Positions 1 through 9,487 are shown, counted from the stretch's first letter. The stretch is DNA of 47,449 nucleotides from JARYGU01 sp033795365 (GCA_033795365.1 JARYGU010000031.1:1-47449); one strand, 5' to 3'. Notes: a model not told the origin generated them from the letters alone. Translations and numbers: made by a program.

Positions 1-250
1 CGTCAGCCCCACAACGATGTCCGCACTGCCGAATCCGGTTCAGAACGCCAAAATACATTCTGCCAAAGTAGTGCTAGATCAAATATCCAGTGCACGGTGC
101 CTGCACGGACAGTGGTCGCACTATCCCCGATCGACCAAAGACGTAACGACCTCCACCGCCATAACACTTTTGTTCGGATGCCAGATTGCCGTGACATCCT
201 CTAACGTTTCAATGGGATTTCATGACCGATTGCCGAGGCAGGTCAAACAG

Positions 251-622
251 ATGCGTCGTTATATCTTCAAGCTCACCTTGATACTGGTTGGTATCGCAGT
301 CAGCCTGCTCGCGTTTGCAGGCTCGAATTACCACAACCCGGCTCTTGAACATGAGCATGCTTACGCAACGAGCAGCGACACCTCTCATTCCACGCCATGT
401 ATCATGAAGACGGACGCGATCTGCGATGTCGAAGGAGCGTCTAGCGAGGCGTCCGACAGCCACTATCCCGATCATACGCATGAGACATTGTATCCCGCCG
501 CTTCCCTGAAGTCGGTGGCGATGCCTAGTATCGACTCCCAGCATGTGGCAGCCAAGCCATCCCAGCAACCATTACTCAGGTTTTCGATCGACAAACCTCC
601 GCGGGACATCGCAGTCTGCTGA
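251..622 (+). CDS. small exported His-rich hypothetical protein
   Basis: A 123-residue protein that I do not recognise as a family. The N-terminus (MRRYIFKLTLILVGIAVSLL) is a basic start followed by a hydrophobic segment, so it is probably a signal peptide or membrane anchor. The rest is polar and rich in His, Asp and Ser (for example HEHAY, DSHYPDHTHE), with two Cys residues near the middle and one at the C-terminus, which might bind metal. The frame is open upstream to base 17 and another ATG lies at 212, but only the 251 start puts the hydrophobic segment at the N-terminus. Function is unknown, and metal handling is only a guess from composition. It lies 215 bases upstream of the polysaccharide genes on the same strand. 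Confidence 0.45.
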   Translation: MRRYIFKLTLILVGIAVSLLAFAGSNYHNPALEHEHAYATSSDTSHSTPCIMKTDAICDVEGASSEASDSHYPDHTHETLYPAASLKSVAMPSIDSQHVAAKPSQQPLLRFSIDKPPRDIAVC

Positions 623-837
623 GGACGCTGTCCTCCCATTTCCCTTTGAGACTTGCACGAGAGCGAACGGCTAAGAGCCTTGATCATCGAGGTAATGCCG
701 ACGACACCGCACATGGCACTTTCAAGGTACGCGGGATCCGCGGCTGCCGAGAAAGAATTGCCTAGAGCGCCCATCCCGCTCGTATGAACGCGCGGCTCCA
801 GCCCCATGCGCTCTCTCCTACCGCACGGAGAGTTACG

Positions 838-2205
838 ATGAAAATTGCCCTACTGGGCCAGTTCGGGTCCGGAAACTCCGGAAACGATGGATCATTGGAA
901 GCCATGATCGGCTTTCTACGGCGGAGCCAGCCGACCGCCGCATTGTTGTGCTTCTGTTCAGATCCCGAACACGTCAACGAACGGTTCGGAATCGATGCAG
1001 CCAGCGTAAAGTGGCCGCTCCCCACAGGGCGTCTCGCCAAGATCCTCAACCGTCTTTCCTTGCATCTGATCCGCCGGATTGCAGGGGTTCACGGAGCTCT
1101 TCGACAGCTCCGCACGGTCGATTTGCTGATTGTTCCTGGAACCGGAATATTAGACGACTTCCAGGAAAGTCCGTGGGGATGGCCGTTCAAACTGTGGTGC
1201 TGGTGTCTTGCCGCACGCATGCGCAAGGTACCCATCGCCTTCATAAGCATAGGGGCTGGCCCCATCGAAGGTCGCCTCAGCCGGCGGCTACTCATGAGCG
1301 CTGCGGGTATGGCTCAGTACCGGTCCTATAGAGATGATGGCTCCCTTGCATACGCAACGGCTCTCGGTCTGGACGTCTCGGGAGACAGCCGCTATCCCGA
1401 CATCGCATTCGGATTGCCAGCACGCCCTGCTCCAATCGGAACAAGAACTCCGGATACGACGGTCGGGATCGGAGTCATGGACTATCGCGGATGGCGCAAG
1501 AAAACCCGGCACGGGGATCACATCCATCGGGAATACGTATCGAAGATCGTCGACGTCATCCACCGCCTTCAACTCAAGGGCTGCCATGTCCGGCTCTTCA
1601 CGGGAGACATTTGTGATCACCGCACTTTGATGGATGTCCTGGAACGGCTGCCGGCGGCCTCCGGACAGATCGACGTGGAAAGGCTCGTGGCTACCCCGAC
1701 ATCCTCGCTCCACCAGATCATGGAGGAAATGGCCCAGGTCGATGCTGTGATCGTTTCGCGCTATCACTCGCTGATCTGCGCGCTGAAATCGCACTGTCCT
1801 GTAAGCTCGATCGGCTACGCCCGAAAGAACGACGAGCTGATGGCCACATTCGGCTTGTCGGAATTCTGCCAGCATATCGAAACATTCGACGTGGACGTGC
1901 TGCTTCGGAGCGTGGGGACGCTCCTGTCCGATTCCGGTGAGATCAAACGACGAATTGAAACGGGAAACCGTGACGTCTCGGCGCAACTGAGGCGTCAGGA
2001 GCAGCTCATCTCTCTTCGTTTCCTCAAGTCTTCCCAAGCCGGGTATTCGACGGGCGGAGATTCGCAACGTTTCCCGGCAAATGAACGGGAGCGAGCTGAT
2101 CCGACTGGTCACTCAAGCAACATGTCACTCGGAAGGATCGTCGCGACGACGTCGTCTAAGCAGACGCGAAACCTTGAACAGGTGGAGGCGCAAGATGAGA
2201 ACTGA
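838..2205 (+). CDS. polysaccharide pyruvyl transferase family protein
   Basis: A 455-residue protein of the polysaccharide pyruvyl transferase (WcaK/CsaB-like) family, which adds ketal-linked pyruvate to exopolysaccharide or cell-wall sugars, usually from phosphoenolpyruvate. The N-terminus has the family's Gly-rich loop (LLGQFGSGNSGNDGSLEAM). A second segment, VDLLIVPGTGILDD, precedes a Rossmann-like half, and the C-terminal half has the typical VDAVIVSRYHSLICAL stretch, where the conserved R-x-H lies. The start at 838 is chosen because GGAG lies about 10 bases upstream and the family homology begins there; an in-frame ATG at 784 adds 18 unrelated residues. The last 50 residues are low in family similarity. 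The 3' end overlaps the methyltransferase gene by 11 bases, so the two are probably co-translated and modify the same glycan. Confidence 0.8.
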   Translation: MKIALLGQFGSGNSGNDGSLEAMIGFLRRSQPTAALLCFCSDPEHVNERFGIDAASVKWPLPTGRLAKILNRLSLHLIRRIAGVHGALRQLRTVDLLIVPGTGILDDFQESPWGWPFKLWCWCLAARMRKVPIAFISIGAGPIEGRLSRRLLMSAAGMAQYRSYRDDGSLAYATALGLDVSGDSRYPDIAFGLPARPAPIGTRTPDTTVGIGVMDYRGWRKKTRHGDHIHREYVSKIVDVIHRLQLKGCHVRLFTGDICDHRTLMDVLERLPAASGQIDVERLVATPTSSLHQIMEEMAQVDAVIVSRYHSLICALKSHCPVSSIGYARKNDELMATFGLSEFCQHIETFDVDVLLRSVGTLLSDSGEIKRRIETGNRDVSAQLRRQEQLISLRFLKSSQAGYSTGGDSQRFPANERERADPTGHSSNMSLGRIVATTSSKQTRNLEQVEAQDEN

Positions 2206-3031
2206 CCTTAAGGATGTCGTAAGGAGGGCTATCCTCCGCACCATTCACAAATCTGGTATCAGGCAGTCTGATCGCAAGATCGCCGAAGAGGCGCAGGCTT
2301 ACTGGGGAAACACCGATCAGAACAATTTCCGTTCCAACTCCCATTGGAGGGGTGATCTGGGTCTTTCGGACGAGGTCTGGCTAGAGCTGGGAAAGCCACA
2401 CGTTTGCCTCCTTCGGAACCACCTTAAGATTGCGGGGCTGAAGCAGCCGCTGCGACGCATCGTGGAGTGGGGATGCGGCGGGGGTGCAAACGCCATTCAC
2501 TTCGCGAAGGAAGCTCATGAATATGTCGGCGTCGACGTGTCGGATGCCTCCCTCGCGGAATGCCAAAGGAATCTCAACGAGGTCGGTTACGAGAATTTCG
2601 TGCCGGTCTTGATCGAGGTTGCGCAACCCGAGGACGCGGTCGATGCGATCCACGAAGCCTGCGACCTGTTTCTCTGCACCTACGTTTTCGAGCTCATTCC
2701 ATCTCCGGAATACGGTCAGCGGCTGCTGAAGATTGCCCATCATCTCCTGCATCCGGGAGGACTGGCTATCATTCAGATCAAATACGAGACCCATGAATCC
2801 CATACGAGAACGCGGCGATGGGGTTACCGGAGCAACATCGCCAATATGACGACCTACCCGATCGAGGTGTTCTGGCAGCTCACCGAAGAGGTGGGGTTCA
2901 AACCGCAATCGGTATCACTCAGACCAAAGGACGATCTGGTGCATGACGAACGATATGCGTATTTTGTGTTGGAGAAACCGAAAGTTCGTGGCCCCACCAC
3001 AGCGTGTGAGCTTTCAGAGGATTGTCAATGA
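2195..3031 (+). CDS. class I SAM-dependent methyltransferase
   Basis: A 278-residue SAM-dependent methyltransferase. Motif I is clear (IVEWGCGGGANAIHFAK), followed by the acidic end of strand 2 (YVGVDVSDASL) and later motifs (CDLFLCTYVFELIPSP, LLHPGGLAIIQIKY). These fit the methyltransf_11/25 type that acts on small molecules or sugars. The ATG at 2195 has a strong ribosome site (GGTGGAGG at 2181-2188) and overlaps the end of the pyruvyl-transferase gene, so both probably work on one surface polysaccharide. The last 15 or so residues, after KPKV, are encoded by bases that read as an IS630-like transposase remnant on the other strand, so the natural C-terminus was probably replaced. Substrate unknown. 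Confidence 0.8.
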   Translation: MRTDLKDVVRRAILRTIHKSGIRQSDRKIAEEAQAYWGNTDQNNFRSNSHWRGDLGLSDEVWLELGKPHVCLLRNHLKIAGLKQPLRRIVEWGCGGGANAIHFAKEAHEYVGVDVSDASLAECQRNLNEVGYENFVPVLIEVAQPEDAVDAIHEACDLFLCTYVFELIPSPEYGQRLLKIAHHLLHPGGLAIIQIKYETHESHTRTRRWGYRSNIANMTTYPIEVFWQLTEEVGFKPQSVSLRPKDDLVHDERYAYFVLEKPKVRGPTTACELSEDCQ

Positions 3032-3098
3032 TGACGATGTCGCCACCGAGACGCAGGCTCGGCACGAGCGCCTTGTCGGCGTAAGTTTCGTAGGCGCT
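2994..3098 (-). pseudogene. IS630-like transposase remnant
   Basis: On the minus strand this stretch reads SAYETYADKALVPSLRLGGD followed by IVIIDN and then LKAHT. It resembles the part of IS630-family transposases around the second catalytic Asp (typically Y-x-x-x-x-L-x-P-x-L-x-x-G-D-x-V-x-x-D-N-x-x-x-H). Only about 35 residues are recognisable and no inverted repeat was found. It overlaps the 3' end of the methyltransferase gene. The following bases up to about 3390 hold no gene I can support and are probably further decayed element sequence. Recognition is from motif memory only. Confidence 0.35.
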
Positions 3099-3393
3099 CG
3101 GCCTATCGCCTGTCGAGCACGAAGGATGTCGTAATGACCCGACCGTGAGCCCAAACACCTGCGCAACGACCGTGTCGCCGCGTCATGGGTCCGCTGTGCG
3201 GCTTCAACGAGGATGACGACGCCATTCGCCTTGCGGCACATCTTGTTCGCCTGCGTAGATAGCAGTCGAGACTATCGACCTCACAGGAGCCATCGATCCC
3301 GATCGATCGAGAGCGGCACGATCCGCAAGCCCGGTCGGCATGTCGCTATTCTTACGGGCGACCCGGCGTTTATGCCTGGAGAGCACGAGCATT

Positions 3394-4125
3394 TCATGCT
3401 TGGCGATCGTTCGGCGTGCCGTACCTTGCTCTGCTGCAGGTACGGCCCTCTCGGTCGCTACCGGGCATGAAGAGGCCCGGCTGCAGCACTTGGCCGATGC
3501 GCACCAGATCGATGAGCGCCGAGCGCATCTGAGGCCAGGGGAACTCGGTGCAGTCCTCAGAGTATTCGCCTTCACGCAGCAGCGCATCGAGCTTAGCCGC
3601 TACGCCCGCCAGTGTCGCGGCGGGCGTGGCCATCAGCGCCTCCATCAAGTCCTGCTCACGATCGGCGGCAGCCCCCTCCTCCCGCTTGGCAGCGGAATAG
3701 CCGATGCGTTCGTCCTCGGCGTCCCAGCGCGCCTGATGGGCAGCCAGATCGGCCCCGGCCTTGGCGCGAGTATCGGCCGATCCGGGATCGTCGCCGAAAT
3801 AGTCCTCGATCTCGTCGTACCAGGAGAAGGTAACCGTGACATCCTCGTCCGGCAGGTGCACCTTGGCGCAAGGAAAGCCAACGACTTTGACCAGCTGGGT
3901 CTCAAGTTTTTGCTGTTTGCGGCAGAGCGCAACCGTATTACGCCAAGCGGCCCTCCATTCGTGCCACAGCAACAGTGCCGGGTCCAAGGCGGTATTGCCC
4001 GCCGGCACTTCGCCGGCACCCGCACCGTACCGAAATGGCCATGTTGCCGTGGCGGCCATCGTGCCCGCCAGCAACATCCTGCGGGTGACGGAAGACAAAG
4101 TCGTGGTATCGTCCGAATCAGCCAT
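3394..4125 (-). CDS. hypothetical protein with Tat-like signal
   Basis: A 243-residue protein of unknown function. Residues 10-30 (SSVTRRMLLAGTMAATATWP) look like a twin-arginine or ordinary signal peptide with an RR pair before the hydrophobic stretch. The remainder is acidic and helix-rich (for example AHQARWDAEDERIGYSAAKR), with no catalytic motif that I recognise. The ATG at 4125 has AGGAG about 12 bases upstream. The last 20 residues are compositionally different (Arg-, Cys- and Ser-rich), so the C-terminus may be truncated and read into foreign sequence. It lies beside mobilisation genes and is probably cargo of the mobile region. No function is inferred. Confidence 0.55.
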   Translation of the reverse strand: MADSDDTTTLSSVTRRMLLAGTMAATATWPFRYGAGAGEVPAGNTALDPALLLWHEWRAAWRNTVALCRKQQKLETQLVKVVGFPCAKVHLPDEDVTVTFSWYDEIEDYFGDDPGSADTRAKAGADLAAHQARWDAEDERIGYSAAKREEGAAADREQDLMEALMATPAATLAGVAAKLDALLREGEYSEDCTEFPWPQMRSALIDLVRIGQVLQPGLFMPGSDREGRTCSRARYGTPNDRQA

Positions 4126-4325
4126 GGATCCGAGCTCCTAACAGCTTGGGTTGTGGTCAGGCCGAGCGCGATGTGGCGACATTGCGTTCGGTCGCTTCAA
4201 TAATACGCCCCTGCTCCTCGCGCTCATTGTTGCATGGAAGAGGTCAGCGTGGCATGCAGAAAGTCTTAAATGATGCTAGCGGCATTTTCAATACCCCTGG
4301 CATCATACGATACTCAAAGGCTTAC

Positions 4326-4577
4326 ATGATAATAACAAGCGAACAATTGAGGGCGGCGAGGGCACTGCTGCAATGGGATCAGAAGGCGTTGGCTGCGAAG
4401 TCCAAGGTCTCAATCGCAACGATCAAGCGTCTTGAGCCTCAGTCTGGGCCATTGAAAGCCAATCAGGTAACGATTGAAGCGCTGCGGCTAGCATTGGAAG
4501 TGGCTGGCGTAGAGTTTATCCCAGAAAACGGAAGCGGTCCTGGCGTGCGGCTTGCCAAGAGAATTGCTCCTTCCTGA
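4326..4577 (+). CDS. small XRE-type HTH regulator
   Basis: An 83-residue DNA-binding protein made almost entirely of an XRE/Cro-type helix-turn-helix (LRAARALLQWDQKALAAKSK, VSIATIKRLE). The C-terminus (VTIEALRLALEVAGVEFIPE) is the common tail of small alphaproteobacterial XRE regulators, in which a residue run ending in FIPENG follows the HTH. The start at 4326 (MIITSEQLRAAR) fits family length; the frame is open upstream to 4146, but that part shows no similarity. It stands between the Tat-signal hypothetical gene and the AlpA-like gene, so it may control mobile-element genes. Confidence 0.7.
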   Translation: MIITSEQLRAARALLQWDQKALAAKSKVSIATIKRLEPQSGPLKANQVTIEALRLALEVAGVEFIPENGSGPGVRLAKRIAPS

Positions 4578-4673
4578 ACAGGTACTCGCTCTGTGGCTTG
4601 GAACTTCCGTAACGCTGCAAACTCATGACCTCAGCTGGCGTTTTCGTCCAAAACTCTATCGGTGCCATCTCCA

Positions 4674-4889
4674 TCATTCATCGAAGTCGATCCCGCTCCT
4701 TGGCCGCCATTTTGTGGGATCGGCGACCCATCGGTTGATCTCTGACTCCCTCCATCCTGCTCCGTTGACGCTGATCCTGATCTGGGCCGGAAAGGTGCCT
4801 TCGGCGATCTTGCGATAGATCGTCGAGCGGGACAGGCCGGTGCGCGAAAGCACGGTGTTCAGGCGGATGATACGATCTGGCTCGCGCAT
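4674..4889 (-). CDS. AlpA-family phage/ICE regulatory protein
   Basis: A 71-residue AlpA-type winged-helix/MerR-like DNA-binding protein. The sequence RLNTVLSRTGLSRSTIYRKI followed by GTFPAQIRISVNGAGWRESE is the standard AlpA pattern, and the C-terminal INRWV is also conserved. Such proteins act as excisionase-like or transcriptional activators of integrase genes in prophages and integrative elements. The start at 4889 has GGAGG about 10 bases upstream; the longer frame to 5006 lacks similarity. It lies just downstream of the broken relaxase gene on the same strand, a common position in integrated rhizobial elements. Confidence 0.75.
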   Translation of the reverse strand: MREPDRIIRLNTVLSRTGLSRSTIYRKIAEGTFPAQIRISVNGAGWRESEINRWVADPTKWRPRSGIDFDE

Positions 4890-5017
4890 GGATGATCTGC
4901 CTCCTTCCGGGTTCCGCTGATTGCTCCTGATCCAGACAGAACGGGCATTGGCAGCCGCGCAAGTGTTTTTTCGCGGCGTCGTATCGCTACGTGCGAATGG
5001 CGGCAAACAGGATGGTT

Positions 5018-8000
5018 CTACAGTCCGATCCCCCTTCCCCGTCCGAGGTTTAGACCATGCGTGAACGCCAGTTGTCGAGCGAGCCGCCGGCCTGACTCGG
5101 CTGCAATGCCGAGTTGCTGCTTACGGCTGGCAAGGACGGATTCCAGCTGCGGATCGCGCTCCAGGCTCTTGGCCATTTCGCCCATCATCGACCGGGTGGC
5201 CTTGTAGCCGGACATGTCGCCCGCCTGGTATTGACGCTGGCTGGTATCCTTGAGCTTCTGCCAGCGCTTGACGAAGCGGTCGGCACGCCGGTCCGGATCG
5301 GTGCGGATTTCGGTTTCAAGCTGGAGCGCGCGAATGGTGCGGTTGATCCGCCCGGAACCGGCCTCGCGGGCAAGGCTTGCGTCCTTGGCGTAAGCGGCTT
5401 CCGCATCCTGCCATCCATGGGGCCGAACTTCCTCGAACGCCTTGCGGGCCGCAACCAGTTCCTTCCACTGTTCCGGGCTTGCCTTGCGGCCTGCATCATC
5501 GGCGCTGAAGATCGCATCGACGGCACGCGCATGACGTTTGAGCGCTTCGGTACGGGCTTTGCGCAATGCCGCTTCCGGGTCCTGGACGATATCGCCGGCA
5601 TGGTTCGGCGCTGCGGTTTCCTGCTGTGCCTCCCTTCCGGCATTGTCCCAGCCGGGTGCGCGATTCCCATATGCATGTTCGTGCAGGCTCCGGCTGTCGA
5701 ACAGGATATGCCGCTTGTCCTGTTCGGGTTTCAGCGCGATTTCGGCAACGTGTTTGTGTTCGTGTTGGTGTTGGTGGGGAACGATCCCTCGGCGCCCGGC
5801 ATAGTCCTGCACCGGGTGGCGTTGGGCATAATCCGACGCCATGTCCTTGGAGCGGTCTCGCGACAAGGTTCGAATGAGCCGCTCCGGTCCGGCAAAATCG
5901 TCATGACCATAATGCAGGTCCATGCCGGCGCGATGCCGGGAAAGGGCGACATAGGCGCCATGGGCATCCATGCCAGGCGTCGCCAGCACATGGGTGCGAT
6001 CCACCGTCATTCCTTGCGCCTTGTGGATCGTCGCGGCATAGCCATGGTCGAGATGGTCATAATCCTTCAGGTCGAACGAGACACTGCGTCCATCATCGGT
6101 GCGCACGGTCATCGACTGTATGCTGACCTCCTCGATGGTGCCGAGCGTGCCGTTCTTCACACCCGGTCCATCGCCACCAAGTCCGCGTTCGTTCTGCAGG
6201 AACATGATGCGGTCTCCGCTGGCGAAGGTTCTCGCGCCGCGTCCGACGGTGACGCGCACGTCGTCTCCCAGATCGCCCGCTTGCCGCATGCGTTCGCGGG
6301 CCGCCTCGTTGAGTTCGCGCACCTCGGCATTGGTATGGGTGAGAATGATCCGGCTGTGGCCCGGCGCTGCCTGCCGGTCGCGTTCCCAGCGCTCGATCAG
6401 ATTGTTGCGCGCGTCGTCGCGGGTTTCGGCCGCGTGTACCATGCCGTGGCTCTCATAGGCATGGATCGCTTCGCCGATCCTGCCGGTCGCCAGATCGCGG
6501 GTGGCGGCGCGCTGCCAGTCCTCGCGCTGGCGGCGTACCGCGCCGATTTCCACGCCGCCGTGCCGCTCATGGATCGACCGGAAGGCCGCGCCCGCCTCCA
6601 TCGCTTGCAATTGCTGCGGGTCGCCGATCAGCACCACCTTTGCCCCGGCCTTTGCCGCATGCGAGAGCACGCGCTCCATCTGCCGCGTGCCGACCATGCC
6701 CGCCTCGTCGATCACCAGGACATCGCGGGGAGTGAGCACATCGCGGTCCTGTCCCCAGCCATGCTCCATGCTGGCAATGGTGCGCGAGGCGATGCCCGAC
6801 CCGCTTTCGAGATTTTCCGCGGCGATGCCGGACAATGCAACGCCGCGAACCTGATAGCCTGCCGCCTCCCAGGCTTCCCGCGCCACGCCGAGCATGGCGC
6901 TCTTTCCCGTTCCGGCATAGCCGACGACGATGTCGAGATCCCGCCCGCCGGTAATATGCGCCAGCGCGTCCGCCTGCTCGCCGGACAAGGACAGGCCGCG
7001 CTCTTCCGCACGGAGCAAAGCAGCTTGGCGATGCCTGTCGCTGACCTCATGGCGCTCCTTCTCGGCCATGCGCTCGGCCGCACGGTGCAAGCGTTGTTCG
7101 GCCTCGATCATCTCGCGGGTGGTAAAGCGATCGTCTCCCCTGTCGTCCTTGCCGAGTTCGACCAGATCGGGCGCGTTGCCGATAGCATTCATCACCGCGT
7201 TGAACTGCTCGATGCCGTCGCTGTGCCGGTGTGCGAACTTCGCCATGTCGCGCCGCGTGAAGGTCGATTGCTGGTGCGTGATCGCGTCCAATGCAATGGA
7301 AGGATCGGCGATGATCCTGTCGCCGTTGCTGCGGGCGATCTCGCGGTGCAGTTCGGCCCGGTCGGCAACGGTGTCCGCGACACCCGCGGCGGCCTCGATC
7401 CCTCGAGCTCGATCACCCGATCTTCAATACGTTTGGCCGGCGCACCGATCTGGCTTTGCGGTTCCAGTGCGATGCCTTGCGCCTCGAGGCTGCGATGATC
7501 GATGCGGGCGTCGATGTCGAGTTCGGCAAGGCGGTCATTGGCAAGCTCGGCCCAGCGTTGCCGCCAGCGCTCGACCATCTCGGTGCGGTTCCAGTCCCGC
7601 ACTTTCGGGCCGAAGCCCTGTTCATCGACTGACCGCATGGTCAGCATCACATGGGCATGGGGTTTCGGCATGCCGTCTTCACCGATATCCCAATGCACGT
7701 TGAGATCGGCGATCATGCCCTGGTCGACGAATTCCGATTGCACGAAGTCGCGGGCAAGCGCGATGCCCTGTGCCTCACTCATCTCGCGTGGAAGGGCGAA
7801 TTCGACCTCACGGGCAAGCTGCGCGTCCTTGCGCACTTCGAACGCCTCGACATCGTTCCACAGCCGTTCGCGGTCGCCAAGATGCTCGGGCGCATTCTCC
7901 GGCAGCAGCACCTCGGAATGGATGACGCCGCGTTTGACCGAGAAGTCATGGGTACGATCAAGCCGCTCGTCGCCGAGCCGCGAGGCCGAGCGGTAGGCGG

Positions 8001-8067
8001 CCGACGCCACCGCACTCGACCCGGCCTTGCGGCCGATGACCTTGACGTGAAGATGATAGATCGCCAT
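5018..8067 (-). pseudogene. traA: traA, conjugative relaxase/helicase, frameshifted
   Basis: Ti-plasmid type TraA, which nicks oriT and unwinds the transferred strand. The N-terminal MobA/MobL relaxase domain starts at 8067 (MAIYHLHVKVIGRKAG) and contains the metal-binding PHAHVML motif. The C-terminal part is a RecD-like helicase with Walker A (VGYAGTGKSAML) and Walker B (LVIDEAGMV), and ends at 5018. The two halves are in different frames. After IELEG the reading frame shifts, and the correct continuation (IEAAAGVADTVADRAELHRE) is in the next frame. One missing base in the CCC run near 7400-7402 explains it. Restored length would be about 1016 residues, normal for the family. If the shift is real, relaxase and helicase are uncoupled and self-mobilisation is lost; a sequencing error is also possible. 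It is divergent from traC across the presumed oriT. Confidence 0.85.
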
Positions 8068-8097
8068 CGCGAGCGGATCATTTGCACGGCAAAGCGC

Positions 8098-8125
8098 ACG
8101 TCGGAACGACGTATAAGCGCGCCCT
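8098..8125. other. oriT-like nic region (origin of transfer)
   Basis: The traA-traC intergenic region contains a perfect inverted repeat ACGTCG-GAA-CGACGT (8098-8112), followed directly by ATAAGCGCGCCCTCCC. This has the layout of a MobQ-type (RSF1010/Ti) origin of transfer: a short hairpin followed by a nick site ending in GCGCCCT. Its position between divergent traA and traCD is where Ti and Sym plasmids carry oriT. It was recognised by motif memory; the nick position is not determined. Confidence 0.65.
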
Positions 8126-8247
8126 CCCTCGAAAAAATCTCGGGATGGACCAGGGCGTGCCAGACCGTCCCGGCAACATGGGAGCCTTCGCACATGCGCT
8201 CGACTACCATCGCTGCATCGGCAACAGAGGAACCATGGAGACAGCAC

Positions 8248-8574
8248 ATGCGCAAGCCACGGGACTATGACGCGGAACTGAAGGCGCTGGAGGACAAGGC
8301 CAAGGAACTGAAGGTCCGCAAGGTGCTTGGGCTCGGCGAGCTGGTCATCGCCACCGGGGCCGACGCACTCACTGCCGACGAACTGGCCGGTGCACTGGTC
8401 GCCATCGCCGAGACGAAAGATGCCGGAAAGAGGGAGGCATGGGCCAGGCGCGGGGCGGCGTGGTTTCGAGGCAAATCGCGGCGAACTGCTCGGGCAAATG
8501 ACGATGGCGCTGGCGGCGCTCAAATGCAATCAGGCAGCCCGCAACCGCCATCAGGCGCAGCGGGCGCGGCATGA
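8248..8574 (+). CDS. traC: conjugal transfer protein TraC
   Basis: A 108-residue TraC of the Ti/rhizobial type, an accessory protein of DNA transfer encoded opposite traA. The sequence starts MRKPRDYDAELKALEDKAKE and continues ELKVRKVLGLGELVIATGAD, the typical opening, with a charged helical first half. The C-terminus is low-complexity (Gly, Ala, Ser, Pro). GGAG lies about 10 bases before the ATG. The stop overlaps the region where traD begins, so the two are one operon. It is thought to aid the relaxosome, but its exact biochemical role is not established. Confidence 0.8.
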   Translation: MRKPRDYDAELKALEDKAKELKVRKVLGLGELVIATGADALTADELAGALVAIAETKDAGKREAWARRGAAWFRGKSRRTARANDDGAGGAQMQSGSPQPPSGAAGAA

Positions 8575-8575
8575 T

Positions 8576-9016
8576 ATGCGCACATGGCAAGTCGAACGGC
8601 GCAAGCGCACTCGTCACCTCATTGAACTTGGCGGGCTCGTGGTCAAGGCTGGGATCGTGGACCTCACGAACGATGACCGCGCCGTGATCTATGGCGCGCT
8701 GCTCTGGATTGGCGAAAAGCTCAACAGCGAGGACGGCGAACATGCGCGGCAACTGTGGGCCGGAATGGGGAAAGCGGCGTTCGAGACGGAACGTCCGGCA
8801 GACAGGCATGGCGGAACTCAACTGCAGCAGAATCGAGCCGCGTCGGGTCAGCTTGCGCAGGAATTCCGTCCAGATCGGCTCAGCCTCGGAGGTGCCGATT
8901 TCCATGCCGAGCACTTCGCGGCGACCATCGGTGTTGACGCCGATGGCGATGATCACCGCGACGGAGACGATGCGTCCTCCACGTCGAACCTTGAGGTAGG
9001 TGGCGTCGATCCATAG
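8576..9016 (+). CDS. traD: conjugal transfer protein TraD, 3' run-on into IS
   Basis: The first 70-75 residues (MRTWQVERRKRTRHLIELGG, then LVVKAGIVDLTNDDRAVIYG and ALLWIGEKL) are a typical small rhizobial TraD, normally about 70-80 residues long. The gene starts one base after the traC stop. From about base 8836 the frame continues through an IS256-family fragment on the opposite strand, adding some 60 meaningless residues up to the stop at 9016. The TraD core seems almost complete, but the natural C-terminus and the downstream traG gene are missing. Insertion or deletion linked to the IS has therefore removed the rest of the transfer operon. Confidence 0.6.
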   Translation: MRTWQVERRKRTRHLIELGGLVVKAGIVDLTNDDRAVIYGALLWIGEKLNSEDGEHARQLWAGMGKAAFETERPADRHGGTQLQQNRAASGQLAQEFRPDRLSLGGADFHAEHFAATIGVDADGDDHRDGDDASSTSNLEVGGVDP

Positions 9017-9487
9017 GTATGGCCAGTCGCCTTCGATAGGCCGGGAAAGAAAGGCCTTCACCTTGTCGTCGATCTCTTCGCAAAGCCTGGAAACCTGGCT
9101 TTTGGAGATGCCGCTCATGCCCATCGCCTTGACCAGATCATCGACCGACCGGGTCGAAACACCTTGGATATAGGCTTCCTGGATCACCGCGCTCAGAGCC
9201 TTCTCAGCCATGCGCCGTGGCTCCAGAAAGCTCGGGAAGTAGCTGCCAGTCCGTAGCTTTGGAATTCGAAGTTCAACAGTTCCAGCTCGCGTCTCCCAGT
9301 CGCGATCGCGATATCCGTTACGCTGAGCAAGTCGGAAGTCGTTCTTCTCGCCGTAGGCCGTACCGGTCTTCGCGCCAACCTCCAATTCCATCAACTTCTC
9401 GGCCGCAAAGCCAATCATCTCCCGCAGCAAATCCGCATCAGCGCTCTTCTCAACAAGCGAGCGGAGGTCCATCATGTCATTGGTCAT
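8837..9487 (-). pseudogene. IS256-family transposase, 3'-truncated
   Basis: An IS256/mutator-type DDE transposase cut to its N-terminal half. From 9487 it reads MTNDMMDLRSLVEKSADADL, then passes through LRIPKLRTGSYFPSFLEPRR and VSTRSVDDLVKAMG to DWPYLWIDATYLKVRRGGR, which contains the first catalytic Asp. Similarity continues to WTEFLRKLTRRG and then ends abruptly at about base 8837. Full-length family members have about 400 residues, so the remaining catalytic residues are absent and the protein cannot be active. The start at 9487 has GGAAAG about 10 bases upstream; an earlier in-frame start at 9520 adds 11 residues. Confidence 0.75.

Noticed and set aside
3292..3307. ATCGATC-CC-GATCGAT dyad
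   Set aside because: It is low in complexity, not near a supported gene start and probably chance.
5114..7498. 794-codon plus-strand open frame
   Set aside because: It is the antisense shadow of the traA helicase, whose motifs are clear on the minus strand.
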